Of a stretch of DNA of 35,128 nt, positions 1 through 7,825 are shown one piece after another. The notes beneath the pieces were generated by a model. That model was not told where the DNA came from. It saw only the letters and a list, made by a program, of their open reading frames with translations, and ran no database searches. The position numbers and the translations under genes are program-made. Source of the DNA: Pirellulaceae bacterium (GTDB lineage: Bacteria > Planctomycetota > Planctomycetia > Pirellulales > Pirellulaceae). Numbering within the stretch: the first letter of the stretch is position 1; each line of letters starts with the position of its first letter. The stretch is from NCBI GenBank assembly GCA_022446825.1, contig JAKVBY010000045.1, positions 1 to 35,128 on the forward strand. Reading direction: 5' to 3'.

Positions 1-606
1 ATTGTCTTGTGGGGCGAACGCCCCGCGCCGTGGCAATTCGTGGGTGTCGTGCTGGCCTGCGTTTCTCTGGTTTTGATTGGCCGTCACGATATAGATCAAC
101 ACGGAAAAAAACTACCGTGGTACGCCCGTTTGTCGTTGGGCACTTTTTTCCTCATTGCTGGAATGTCGCGGCTATCGCAGGAGGCCTTTCGTTATCTTTG
201 TGACCCGGCAGAAAAGTCAACTTACCTGTTCTCCGCCTTCATGTTTGCCTCCGCCGCCTCACTCGTTGTTTTAGTCTACCGCCGCCGCCACGTGACACTC
301 CCTGAGTTAGGATGCGGTGTTGTCTTGGGAATGTCGAACGTACTGCAGTCCTATTTTATCTTGAAATGTTTAGAGCATTTTGACGGTTTTATTGTCTTTC
401 CGGTAACGAGCGCGGGTGGGCTTGTCGTCACGACAGTCATTGCCACAGTCTTGCTTGGCGAACGACTAAATCGCAGAAGCTATATGGGCATCGGGGTGGC
501 CGTGTGTGCGTTAGCTTTGCTCCACTTCAAGGTGGGGAGTCCTGATGCCAAAGCCTCGCTGAGAGAACCATGCCCCGTCATATTGCTGGCGGTGGAGCGG
601 GAGTGA
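1..606 (+). CDS. DMT/EamA-family transporter, C-terminal part (5' end outside window)
   Basis: The frame is open from the first base of the window, so the gene begins upstream and about 201 C-terminal residues are visible. They contain several hydrophobic helices and two features typical of EamA drug/metabolite exporters: the short LWGERP turn followed by a helix near the left edge, and a second LLGERLNRRSYMGIG segment near residues 150-165, which is the usual end of the second EamA repeat. The family are inner-membrane proteins with ten helices in two inverted repeats that move small metabolites; the substrate cannot be told from sequence. The C-terminal 25 residues are hydrophilic. The gene converges on the selenoprotein gene with only 17 bases between stop codons. 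An in-frame ATG at position 7 is internal to the conserved domain and is not the real start. Confidence 0.8.
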   Translation: MVLWGERPAPWQFVGVVLACVSLVLIGRHDIDQHGKKLPWYARLSLGTFFLIAGMSRLSQEAFRYLCDPAEKSTYLFSAFMFASAASLVVLVYRRRHVTLPELGCGVVLGMSNVLQSYFILKCLEHFDGFIVFPVTSAGGLVVTTVIATVLLGERLNRRSYMGIGVAVCALALLHFKVGSPDAKASLREPCPVILLAVERE

Positions 607-623
607 AGACAAGTAAAGTTTAG

Positions 624-2009
624 CTATTCGGCTGCTGGAGCGGCTGTGTCGTCGGCCACTTCGTCTGACTCGGAAGCAGGTTCTGCGGGTGTCTCTGCGT
701 CCTCTGCGTCCGAACCCTGGTCGACCGGTTCGTCGGCTGCTGTGGCCAGGGCTGGCGGTTCTGCGATGAGCAACATAACCAGGGTTTGTTCCAGTTCACG
801 CGGCATGTATCCAAAGGGGCCTCGCCCTCCTTTGTAGGCAACGCGTCCTTCTTGGTCGATGATGTAAAGTCGATCTGGAAAGGCACTATACGCTTTCTCG
901 ACACGGTTTTTCATGGTGTCGACGACCAACGGCATAGTGAATTCCAAGGACGCACAGCAACTGGAGGCTACTTCAATACGTTCGTCGAATGTTTTCGGTT
1001 GTTCGAATTCGATGCCGACGCGCGTGTTGGATGACATGACCCAACCGTCCGAAGGATGGGCTTCCCGGATGTAAACGCTAATAAAGGCCACTTGGTCGGC
1101 GAATCGTTGATGCAGTTTTTCGATGATCCCAGCCTGGGATCGGTAGGGGCCTCACGTAAAGCTGCCAAAAATCAAGACTACTGGTTTGGTTCCTTTAAAC
1201 GAAGACAAAGCCACTTCGCTATCACCCTGGTACGTTGTTAGTTTGAAATCGGGTGCAGGGTCGCCGACATTTGGACCATTACTGAGCGAGCCTAATTCGC
1301 CGTTTACCAGCATGTTCAACCAATAGGTGGTGGGTGGCATTTGAGGAGGTCTTGATGGTTGATTGGTCGGATCTGGCCGGGGTGGCGCTGGTGAAAATGC
1401 AGCTTGAAAATCTTCGGGGGTTAAAAAACCGCGTTCATCGCGATCCGACCGGCTAAAGAACTTCTGCCACTCCTCTTGAGAAAGTCGGCCATTGGAATCG
1501 GTATCGAGTCGAGTGAAGGTTTGCTTGGCAAAGGGGTTAACGCTGTAGCTATTGCGTGAAAAGTCAATTCCTGTCAATTCTCCATCGCGATTAAGATCCA
1601 GGCGCGTAAAGTAGAACTCACGCTGTGGGGATGCCGGAAGTTCTGCAAGTTGCACGACCCGATCTGCGTTGATGTCAAAGCGATCCAGCAACCAGAGCCA
1701 ATCGTATTTCTTTTGCGCGTCTCGGAACCAGCCAGTTCCAGGCCCCATGCGCATTGTCTGTCCTTTGAGGACCATCACCAACATTTCCGCCCATTCGGGC
1801 CGCTCGTCCCAATCGCGATCAAGCAAATTGGCGAGTTTGTTGGCCACTTCGGGTGTTAATTCACCGTCACCGACAGGATTGGCGGCGTTTTGTTCGGAAG
1901 CTGGTGGATCATCCTGGGCTTGTGCGGGTATCGCAATCGTCGTCATGCAAAGAATCCAGAGAATCACTGCAGCGAATTGCCTATAATCATTCCAACTTCG
2001 GTTGCCCAT
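624..2009 (-). CDS. Secreted EF-hand / deiodinase-like selenoprotein (in-frame TGA read as Sec at residue 286)
   Basis: Read through one TGA at 1152-1154, this is a 461-residue protein. Residues 1-32 are a signal peptide. Residues about 115-210 hold EF-hand-like loops (DINADRVVQLAE, DLNRDGELTGID, DTDSNGRLSQEE, DRDERGFLTPED). From about 245 a thioredoxin-fold domain begins with GDPAPDF and reaches FGSFT-U-GPYRSQ. After the TGA the same frame continues without a shift to IREAHPSDGW, VVDTMKNRVEKAY, PDRLYIIDQEG and YKGGRGPFGY. These match the vertebrate deiodinase blocks SCTUPSF, IEEAHASDGW, VVDTM and PERLYII as I remember them. The tail is acidic and Ala/Pro-rich. Sec at the catalytic position is supported by a SECIS-like hairpin right after the codon. 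The deiodinase His in the RNHQ block is not conserved (EFEQ here), so thyroid-hormone chemistry is unlikely; a secreted peroxidase or redox role is inferred. The ATG start has GAGG six bases upstream. The alternative is a nonsense mutation of a Cys codon. Confidence 0.8.
1125..1154 (-). promoter_or_regulatory. Bacterial SECIS element after the Sec TGA codon
   Basis: On the minus strand the UGA (1154-1152) is followed by 10 bases, then GAUCCC (1141-1136), loop AGGCU (1135-1131) and GGGAUC (1130-1125). The stem is perfect, and A-U in the loop may extend it to seven pairs. The apical loop begins 16 bases after UGA and carries GG. Known bacterial SECIS elements have a short stem-loop with the apical loop about 16-37 bases after UGA and a G among its first two bases; the E. 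coli fdhF element has a similar AGGUCU loop about 17 bases after UGA. It would recruit SelB with Sec-tRNA. Function is inferred. Confidence 0.75.
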
Positions 2010-2412
2010 TTTGAACCTCGTTAAGATAAAGATGCGCAGTGAAATACCACGACGCGGTAGAAAAAACTATTGGCGGCTGATGCACGGCTCCATTCTCTTA
2101 TTCTAGTTCAGCCGTCCAGCTGCCGCACGCATCCCGACCGTAAAATTTCAGGATATTGCTCAGTCCAGACCACCCCCGTACCAAGGAATTCCGGGGCATC
2201 ACGGTGATACTTAGAAAGTCCTTGACATGAGGTTGATTATGGGTGCTGCAAGCCGCTTGAAATCAGATTGTAACGCTTCGAGTGCCACAACTGCGGCTTA
2301 TCCGCCTGGCTGTGTGTGCCCTTTTTAGACAGGCGAATTTTAAGTTCCGGCAGCCGTACTGAAAAATGCTTGCCTAGAGGCTGTGCCGATTTTGGCTTGG
2401 TGGACAATGGCG
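2010..2412. other. 403-base intergenic gap without a recognised gene
   Basis: This lies between the end of the sulfatase gene and the start of the selenoprotein gene, both on minus. I see no convincing coding frame, tRNA or strong terminator. Weak features are a CGCCTG/CAGGCG pair around 2310-2337 with a loop of about 20 bases, and a small ATCAC-G-GTGAT palindrome near 2198-2208. The selenoprotein promoter should lie here, but no clear -35/-10 pair stands out. Confidence 0.5.
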
Positions 2413-4569
2413 TTACAGCTGAGGAAATGCCTGGTGCAGATTGAGTTGGTCTCCCACGGTTTCTTGCAACTCGAGAAGCTTGGTAAAGAGGGTGCGAATG
2501 ATGGGCTGCGCCGCAGGTTGATCGGCCAGATCGTTTTGTTCTTGCGGATCTTCTCCCAAATCATACAACCGCAGCTTTTGTGCTTTGGGATAAGCAATCA
2601 ATTTGTAGTCTCCGACGGTGACCATGCGTTGGAGTTCGAGATAAGCACCGTAGATGGCGTCATATGGGGTTGTGTCGGCACCGTGCAATTGTCCTAAAAG
2701 ACTCGTGAACTCGACATGCTGGGGCTGGTCTAGATGAGCTAGTTCCAGGGTCGTAGGCATCACATCTTGGAGATAGATCGGTGTGGCATCCCGTTGTCCG
2801 GCTGCGATTTCTGGACCGACTGCGATGAACGGAACACGAACACTGTGATCGTACATGTTTTGTTTTCCAAACAGGCCATGATGTCCGACCGCGAGTCCGT
2901 GGTCGGCAGTAAAGAAAATGTAGGTATTCTCGGCCTTACCGCTTGCTTCAAGACTGGCCAGGATACGACCAATCTGTTCGTCCATATGTGTGATGATGGC
3001 ATAGTACTCTTGCCGGTGGACTTGGACGGCATGCTTTGTCCGTGGGAACGGCCCTAGTTTTTCATCACGTAGTGTGGCGCTGCAGCCGATCGCATCCTTA
3101 AAGGGATATTCGTCGAGGTAATTGACTGGTATAGGAATGCGGTCAAGTGGATATCGTTCCACGAATTCCTGCGGTGATTGTCGTGGGTCGTGGGGCGCAT
3201 TGAATGCCAGGTACATGAAAAACGGCTTGTCGCGAGACTTGGCCTGTGCGATGAACTGCAGGCTATCATCACCGACAACCTCACTCCAATGTTTACCGCC
3301 TTGCCAAAAACCGCCATTTGCCGTGTCCCAGGGTTTCCAGGTATCCGGGAGGTCGGTCAGGGGGCGGTTGTAACCACGGTTGGCGTCCTTAGGCATACCA
3401 CCACGAATGTGATCGCTAAAATCAAAGGCCTTTTGTGCCTTGGCACGCACGTGCCACTTGCCTGAAAAATAGGTATCGTAACCAGCGGCTTTTAAATATT
3501 CTGACCAGAACCGTCCGGCTTGCCGCTCCTGCTCCGATGTTTTGTAGATTTCATGTGCGTGCCAGAGATAGCGGCCGGTGTTCAGCATGGTGCGGCTGGC
3601 AATGCAAACGGCACCACTCCACGAGCCCATGTTGTAAGCATGGGTAAAAGTCGTTCCTCGGCGAGCCAGCCGATCCAGATTGGGTGTGTCGATGTCGACG
3701 TGGCCGAATTGTCTAATCGTTTCAAAACATTGATCGTCGGCAAAAATAAAAACGATATTGGGTTTGTCGGTGGGCACCAGCTTGACCAGCCGCACGTCCA
3801 TAACCGCGTTCTGCTTTTTGAGCAGCGGTTTGATCTTCAGGGTCTGTGCCCCAGCCGCCTCGAAGGTGACAGACCCGATATGGCGTTCCTGAAAGTTTTG
3901 AAAGTGACCCGTCTCTTGGACTGTGAACTTGAGCTTTCTCCGGCCGACAGAAACCTCAACTTGACTGCCACCCTGGTCGGTGCCGCAGCCTTGCAAGATG
4001 TGGACGTCATAAGATCCCGGCTTGTCGAGTTGAAATTGCCATTCACACCAATCGCCAGGATTTGCCCAATAACCCAGGGTATTTTTGTGAGGTTGAGGCT
4101 CGAACCGCAAAAGTTCTCCATGAGTGACGGCATCCTGGGCCCTCAGTCGGATCGAATGATCCGTTTGCTGCGGTACCGTTGGTGGCAAATGTTCGGACAA
4201 AACAGGCGTGTCGAAAAGTTCTACGACGACCGTTCCCTGGCCCTGTTTGACGACCTCTGCAGGAAGTGTGATGTGCCATTCAGAGACTTCCGGCACGAAC
4301 TTCAAGGCGCGCTGGTCGATGTCACCCTGAAGGTAGACAGCACCGATGCGATTGTTCAGACGCGGGATGCTGATGACACCGTCTGGCGGGGGTGAGGTAA
4401 TCTTGAGTTCAAGGTAGGGTTCCACCCAACGAAGTGTGCCCCATGGCGCTTGTGATGGAAGCGGCTGGCCTTGGTCGGCCAGGGAAATAGTACTGCCAGC
4501 AAAGAGGATGAGTGTCGCTGCCCAGCGTGGTAGAAACATCAATAGTTGTGTATGGCGATAAATTTTCAT
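2413..4569 (-). CDS. Secreted type I sulfatase with N-terminal carbohydrate-binding-like domain
   Basis: About 718 residues from the chosen ATG. The protein begins with a signal peptide (MKIYRHTQLLMFLPRWAATL, cleaved near SLADQ). Next is a region of beta-rich character to about residue 260, including a block (YWANPGDWCEWQF, GSYDVHILQGCG) typical of glycan-binding modules found on planctomycete hydrolases. The sulfatase domain follows from PNIVFIFADDQ: the two Asp (about 278-279) bind the metal, and C322-I-A-S-R326 is the formylglycine site. A later TADHG and GKQNMYDHSVRVP supply further metal and substrate residues. It hydrolyses sulfate esters, probably on algal polysaccharide outside the cytoplasm. 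An upstream TTG at 4602 would overlap the preceding gene but gives a poor signal peptide, so 4569 is preferred. It probably forms an operon with the hydrolase just upstream, whose stop is 20 bases away. Confidence 0.88.
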   Translation of the reverse strand: MKIYRHTQLLMFLPRWAATLILFAGSTISLADQGQPLPSQAPWGTLRWVEPYLELKITSPPPDGVISIPRLNNRIGAVYLQGDIDQRALKFVPEVSEWHITLPAEVVKQGQGTVVVELFDTPVLSEHLPPTVPQQTDHSIRLRAQDAVTHGELLRFEPQPHKNTLGYWANPGDWCEWQFQLDKPGSYDVHILQGCGTDQGGSQVEVSVGRRKLKFTVQETGHFQNFQERHIGSVTFEAAGAQTLKIKPLLKKQNAVMDVRLVKLVPTDKPNIVFIFADDQCFETIRQFGHVDIDTPNLDRLARRGTTFTHAYNMGSWSGAVCIASRTMLNTGRYLWHAHEIYKTSEQERQAGRFWSEYLKAAGYDTYFSGKWHVRAKAQKAFDFSDHIRGGMPKDANRGYNRPLTDLPDTWKPWDTANGGFWQGGKHWSEVVGDDSLQFIAQAKSRDKPFFMYLAFNAPHDPRQSPQEFVERYPLDRIPIPVNYLDEYPFKDAIGCSATLRDEKLGPFPRTKHAVQVHRQEYYAIITHMDEQIGRILASLEASGKAENTYIFFTADHGLAVGHHGLFGKQNMYDHSVRVPFIAVGPEIAAGQRDATPIYLQDVMPTTLELAHLDQPQHVEFTSLLGQLHGADTTPYDAIYGAYLELQRMVTVGDYKLIAYPKAQKLRLYDLGEDPQEQNDLADQPAAQPIIRTLFTKLLELQETVGDQLNLHQAFPQL

Positions 4570-4588
4570 GAGTTGGTTTCTGGTGAAT

Positions 4589-5497
4589 TTACTTTTCATC
4601 AATCCAGCGATTCCGCTCTAACCATTCGGCACATCGCTGGGGCCAAGTGGTTACGGGATACTCGGTGCGAGGACGCAAGCCATAGCCGTGCCCACCCGCA
4701 TCATACACGTGCAGTTCAGACGGTACGTCAGCTGATTTGTAGGCCTGTAGGACGGCCAGGCAATTCGCCAGGGGAACGCCATCATCAAAGGCATGGACTA
4801 AAAACATGGGAGGTGAATTTTTGCTGACTTGCAGGTCTTCACGCAAGGCGATCTGATCCTCTTGAGCAAGCCAGGCCGGATAAATCAACACGCTAAAGTT
4901 TGGTAGACAGGAATGTTTATCTATGGAGTCCAGTGCGTCGTAGTAACGGTGATCGGTCATGGCGACGTTGCCTGCCGTTTTGCCTCCGGCAGAGAAGCCC
5001 AGAATCCCCACTTTATTCGGATCCAGTTGCCACTTGGCCGCGTGGTGACGTACCAGGCTGACGGCGCGCTGTGCGTCTTGAACGGGAAGCAACCAAGCTG
5101 GATCCAACTCCTGAGTTGGAGTGCGGTATTTTAAAACGATGGCGGTTACACCGAGCGAATTGAGCCACTCGGCAACCTCTGTTCCCTCCAAGTCCCAGGC
5201 CAAAATACGGAAGCCACCACCGGGGCAGACAATCACGGATGCGCCGTTACGGTGTTGTTCCTCGGGATGAAACACATGCACCTCAGGTGTGGTGACATTG
5301 GTCAAACGGATGAGTGGTTGGCCGGCAACCAGCCGACTTTGCTCGTTGGTTATGTCTTGTTCCGCGCCGACAGCAAGTTTTTTCCCTGGAGGCTTGCTGG
5401 GCCAGAGGCGAATAATCTCTGCTGCCGGGCATGGCAGCGAAACGCATAGGACCGGCCAGAGGAGCAAACTAGTCCAGATAAGTCGCAAGATTTGCAT
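4589..5497 (-). CDS. Secreted alpha/beta hydrolase, acetyl-esterase-like
   Basis: A 302-residue protein from ATG at 5497, with a signal peptide (MQILRLIWTSLLLWPVLCVS, cleavage near CPAAE). The alpha/beta hydrolase fold is shown by the oxyanion segment VCPGGGF (about 91-96), the nucleophile elbow GFSAGG with Ser169, the acid in HAFDDGVP, and the catalytic His in GGHGYG near the C-terminus. This arrangement is that of the acetylxylan/carbohydrate esterase-like hydrolases (BD-FAE or DUF type) that remove acyl groups from glycans. It sits immediately upstream of the sulfatase on the same strand, so joint action on a sulfated, acylated polysaccharide is a reasonable inference. A TTG four codons upstream is possible as the start but adds nothing recognisable. 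Confidence 0.85.
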   Translation of the reverse strand: MQILRLIWTSLLLWPVLCVSLPCPAAEIIRLWPSKPPGKKLAVGAEQDITNEQSRLVAGQPLIRLTNVTTPEVHVFHPEEQHRNGASVIVCPGGGFRILAWDLEGTEVAEWLNSLGVTAIVLKYRTPTQELDPAWLLPVQDAQRAVSLVRHHAAKWQLDPNKVGILGFSAGGKTAGNVAMTDHRYYDALDSIDKHSCLPNFSVLIYPAWLAQEDQIALREDLQVSKNSPPMFLVHAFDDGVPLANCLAVLQAYKSADVPSELHVYDAGGHGYGLRPRTEYPVTTWPQRCAEWLERNRWIDEK

Positions 5498-5696
5498 GGG
5501 ATAAGCCAATGATTAAAAGTTTGGAGGTATGAAAAAGTAACAAGAATAAAGCTGCCTATGACGCAATGTGATAGAAGCCCGCAGTCGTGTAAACCAGAGA
5601 CGGCCCAATTTATTCTAAAACCAAAAGTAGCTGTGATTTGTGCTGCGATGTGGAGAGAAAAATGGAATTACCGATCTCGAACCTTAGGCGCTTGCT

Positions 5697-6353
5697 TTGA
5701 GCATATTCTCTAGGTTATTGCTGGGTCTATGCTGGTTGGTGGTTCTGCCATTGATGGTGGTTCCATGCGGGTTGGCAAAGGAATCGCATGCCCTCAGATT
5801 TGAGGAGCAAATCAAGTCGATTTTCCTGCGGCACTGTGTGCGCTGTCATGGTGGGCAGACCCAAGAGGCGGACCTCGATCTGAGCAACATGCCCGCCCTG
5901 CTGCGTGGCAGCGCGGATGGAGATGTCCTAGTGGCGGGGCAACCGGACGCAAGTCCTTTGTTTTCATTGATCACGGCTGGCGAGATGCCTGCCGATCGAG
6001 AAACAGAAGTAACGGTCGCAGAAGTCGAATAGGTTCGGCAGTGGATTGAACAGGTACCGAAAGAAGCCCTCCAGGTCTCGCGTAAGATGACGGCAGATAA
6101 GGTGATCCCCAACCTGTTAATGTGTTGTGCCACCTGTCATGGGCGAACCTTTCAAGATGGTGGACTTGATTTGCGCACCCATACTGCGATCCTCAGGGGA
6201 GGTGAATAGGGGCCTGTGGTGCTTCCGGGTGCACCGGCGCAGAGCCACGGGGAGGCAGATCTTTGTTACAGGACGACACAAGTAAAACTTGGGCGTCTGG
6301 TGGCATGTGTGGAGAGGGGTTCGGAGTCGAGTAATCGTGTATTTTCTGATTAA
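5697..6353 (+). pseudogene. Decayed PSCyt1 (planctomycete cytochrome c) gene with two in-frame TAG stops
   Basis: A single frame starting at TTG 5697 encodes a signal peptide, then a PSCyt1-type domain with heme motif C-V-R-C-H and a following DLSNMPALLRG block. TAG at 6030-6032 interrupts it. The same frame continues with VRQWIE, a second PSCyt1 unit (C-A-T-C-H, GLDLRTHTAILRGG) and a second TAG at 6201-6203. It then resembles the family again (GPVVLPGAPAQS) before similarity fades and TAA ends it at 6351-6353. Normal family members continue for hundreds of residues into DUF1549 and DUF1553 domains, which are missing here. The stops are amber, not opal, so selenocysteine does not explain them. 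It is the only plus-strand gene between 2413 and 20842. Sequencing error cannot be excluded for one stop, but truncation plus two stops favours decay. Confidence 0.72.
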
Positions 6354-6380
6354 AAGAGAGTCTCACAGTCGCTACATGGA

Positions 6381-7805
6381 TTAAGCGAACAACTCGTGCT
6401 TGACGTTGCCATGGACGTCGGTGAGGCGAAAGTCGCGGCCTTGGTAGCGGTAGGTTAAGGCCTTGTGGTCGAGACCGAGGGCGTGCAGGATCGTGGCCTG
6501 TAAATCATAGACGTGCCAGGAATCGGTGATGGGTACGCAGCCCAAGTCGTTGGTTGCGCCAAGGGTGGAACCGCGTTTCACGCCTCCACCGGCAAACATC
6601 ATGGTAAAGGCATTGATTTGGTGGTCGCGGCCGACGGCTTCGTTGGGGTTCATGCTTTTTTGCGCTACCGGTGTGCGACCGAGCTCACCACCCCAAATGA
6701 CTAACGTGTCGTCCAAAAGTCCACGTTGCGCCAGGTCCTTGATCAGCGCTGCTGAGGGCTGGTCGGTGACCCGGCACATGTTGGGAAGGCCGGTGGCGAG
6801 GGCCGTGTGATGATCCCAGTCAGTGTTAAATATCTGAATGAAACGAACTCCACGTTCCACCAGGCGGCGCGCCAGCAGGCAATTACGGGCAAAGGTGGGA
6901 CGGGCAGGGTCGTCGATACCGTATTGTCTCAAGGTCTCTGGTGTTTCCTTGTTGAGTTCCAGCAATTCCGGAGCGGCTGCCTGCATGCGAAAAGCCAATT
7001 CGTAAGAAGCGATCCGCGCGGCTACTTCGTCATCGCCATTTTCTTCATAACGAATGCGATTTAAAGCATTAATCGTTTGAATCGAATTTGCTTGTCGTTG
7101 CGGCGTATAGCCTGCCGGGTTGGAAAGATTGAGGATCGCGTCGCCCGAGTTGCGCAGCTTCGTCCCTTGATATTTGGAAGGCAAAAACCCATTTCCGTAA
7201 TTGGCTGCTTTGGACCGAGGAGCACCTCCCAAGACGAGAAATGCTGGTAAGTCTTGGGATTCACTGCCTAAACCATAGCTGACCCAACTGCCGATACTGG
7301 GACGGCCAAATTGCCTCCAACCAGTGTTCATCATGAGTTCCGCAAACATGTGGTTTGTATCGTCTGTCTTCATGGTGTGTACAAACGAAACCTGGTCGAC
7401 AATTGTTGCCATGTGCGGTAGCAATTCTGACATCGGTGCGCCACATTCCCCATGCTGGGAAAATCGGTAGGGGGAGCCCCAAATTTGTGGCACCTTCTCT
7501 TGGATCTGAGCGAACTGGACCTTCTTTAAAAACTCGTCAGGAAAATCTTCGCCGTCACGTCGGTTCAACGCCGGTTTAGGATCAAAGAGATCCATCTGAC
7601 TAGGTCCGCCCGTTTGAAACAAAAAAATGACAGATTTTGCTCGCGCTGAATAATGCGGTGTGCGGGCTTGTAGCGGTCCGCTCAGCGAGTCGATTTCGGC
7701 AGCCGAAGATTGCTGACGGAACAGCGAATTGAGCGCGATCGGAGCCAAGCTCAGGGCACTGGTCCCGAAGAAGCGACGACGCGTCGAGTGCAGGTGTCTA
7801 TTCAT
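6381..7805 (-). CDS. DUF1501 protein with twin-arginine signal
   Basis: A 474-residue protein from ATG at 7805. The N-terminus carries a Tat signal (STRRRFFG followed by a hydrophobic stretch SALSLAPIAL), so export is in folded form. The rest matches the DUF1501 family, related to the alkaline phosphatase/sulfatase superfamily: FLFQTGGPSQMDLFDPKP near the start, HTMKTDDTNHM, RGVRFIQIFNTDWDHH, and WGGELGRTPV followed by GRDHQINAFTMMFAGGG. The biochemical function of the family is not established. In planctomycetes it nearly always accompanies a PSCyt1-DUF1549-DUF1553 gene, as here, with the partner's stop only 20 bases upstream; the two are probably co-transcribed. A longer frame reaching 7943 overlaps the upstream gene and lacks a signal at its start, so it was not used. 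Confidence 0.9.
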   Translation of the reverse strand: MNRHLHSTRRRFFGTSALSLAPIALNSLFRQQSSAAEIDSLSGPLQARTPHYSARAKSVIFLFQTGGPSQMDLFDPKPALNRRDGEDFPDEFLKKVQFAQIQEKVPQIWGSPYRFSQHGECGAPMSELLPHMATIVDQVSFVHTMKTDDTNHMFAELMMNTGWRQFGRPSIGSWVSYGLGSESQDLPAFLVLGGAPRSKAANYGNGFLPSKYQGTKLRNSGDAILNLSNPAGYTPQRQANSIQTINALNRIRYEENGDDEVAARIASYELAFRMQAAAPELLELNKETPETLRQYGIDDPARPTFARNCLLARRLVERGVRFIQIFNTDWDHHTALATGLPNMCRVTDQPSAALIKDLAQRGLLDDTLVIWGGELGRTPVAQKSMNPNEAVGRDHQINAFTMMFAGGGVKRGSTLGATNDLGCVPITDSWHVYDLQATILHALGLDHKALTYRYQGRDFRLTDVHGNVKHELFA

Positions 7806-7825
7806 GGGTTTTGTCAGAGGGAAAC

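Noticed and set aside
624..2009. A frameshift or two separate genes at 1091-1152
   Set aside because: Both halves are in the same frame, and the 20 codons between the TGA and the second ORF's GTG continue the thioredoxin fold. Neither half is a complete redox domain alone.
3520..4395. A 291-codon plus-strand frame opposite the sulfatase gene
   Set aside because: It is antisense to a well-supported sulfatase and shows no recognisable motif, so it is a shadow frame.
4570..4602. TTG start of the sulfatase at 4602 overlapping the hydrolase gene
   Set aside because: The ATG at 4569 starts directly at a good signal peptide; the extra 11 residues would precede it.
5697..6353. Recoding of TAG stops in the PSCyt1 gene as an amino acid
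   Set aside because: The two TAGs fall at ordinary positions, the gene is truncated, and no other gene in the window reads through TAG.
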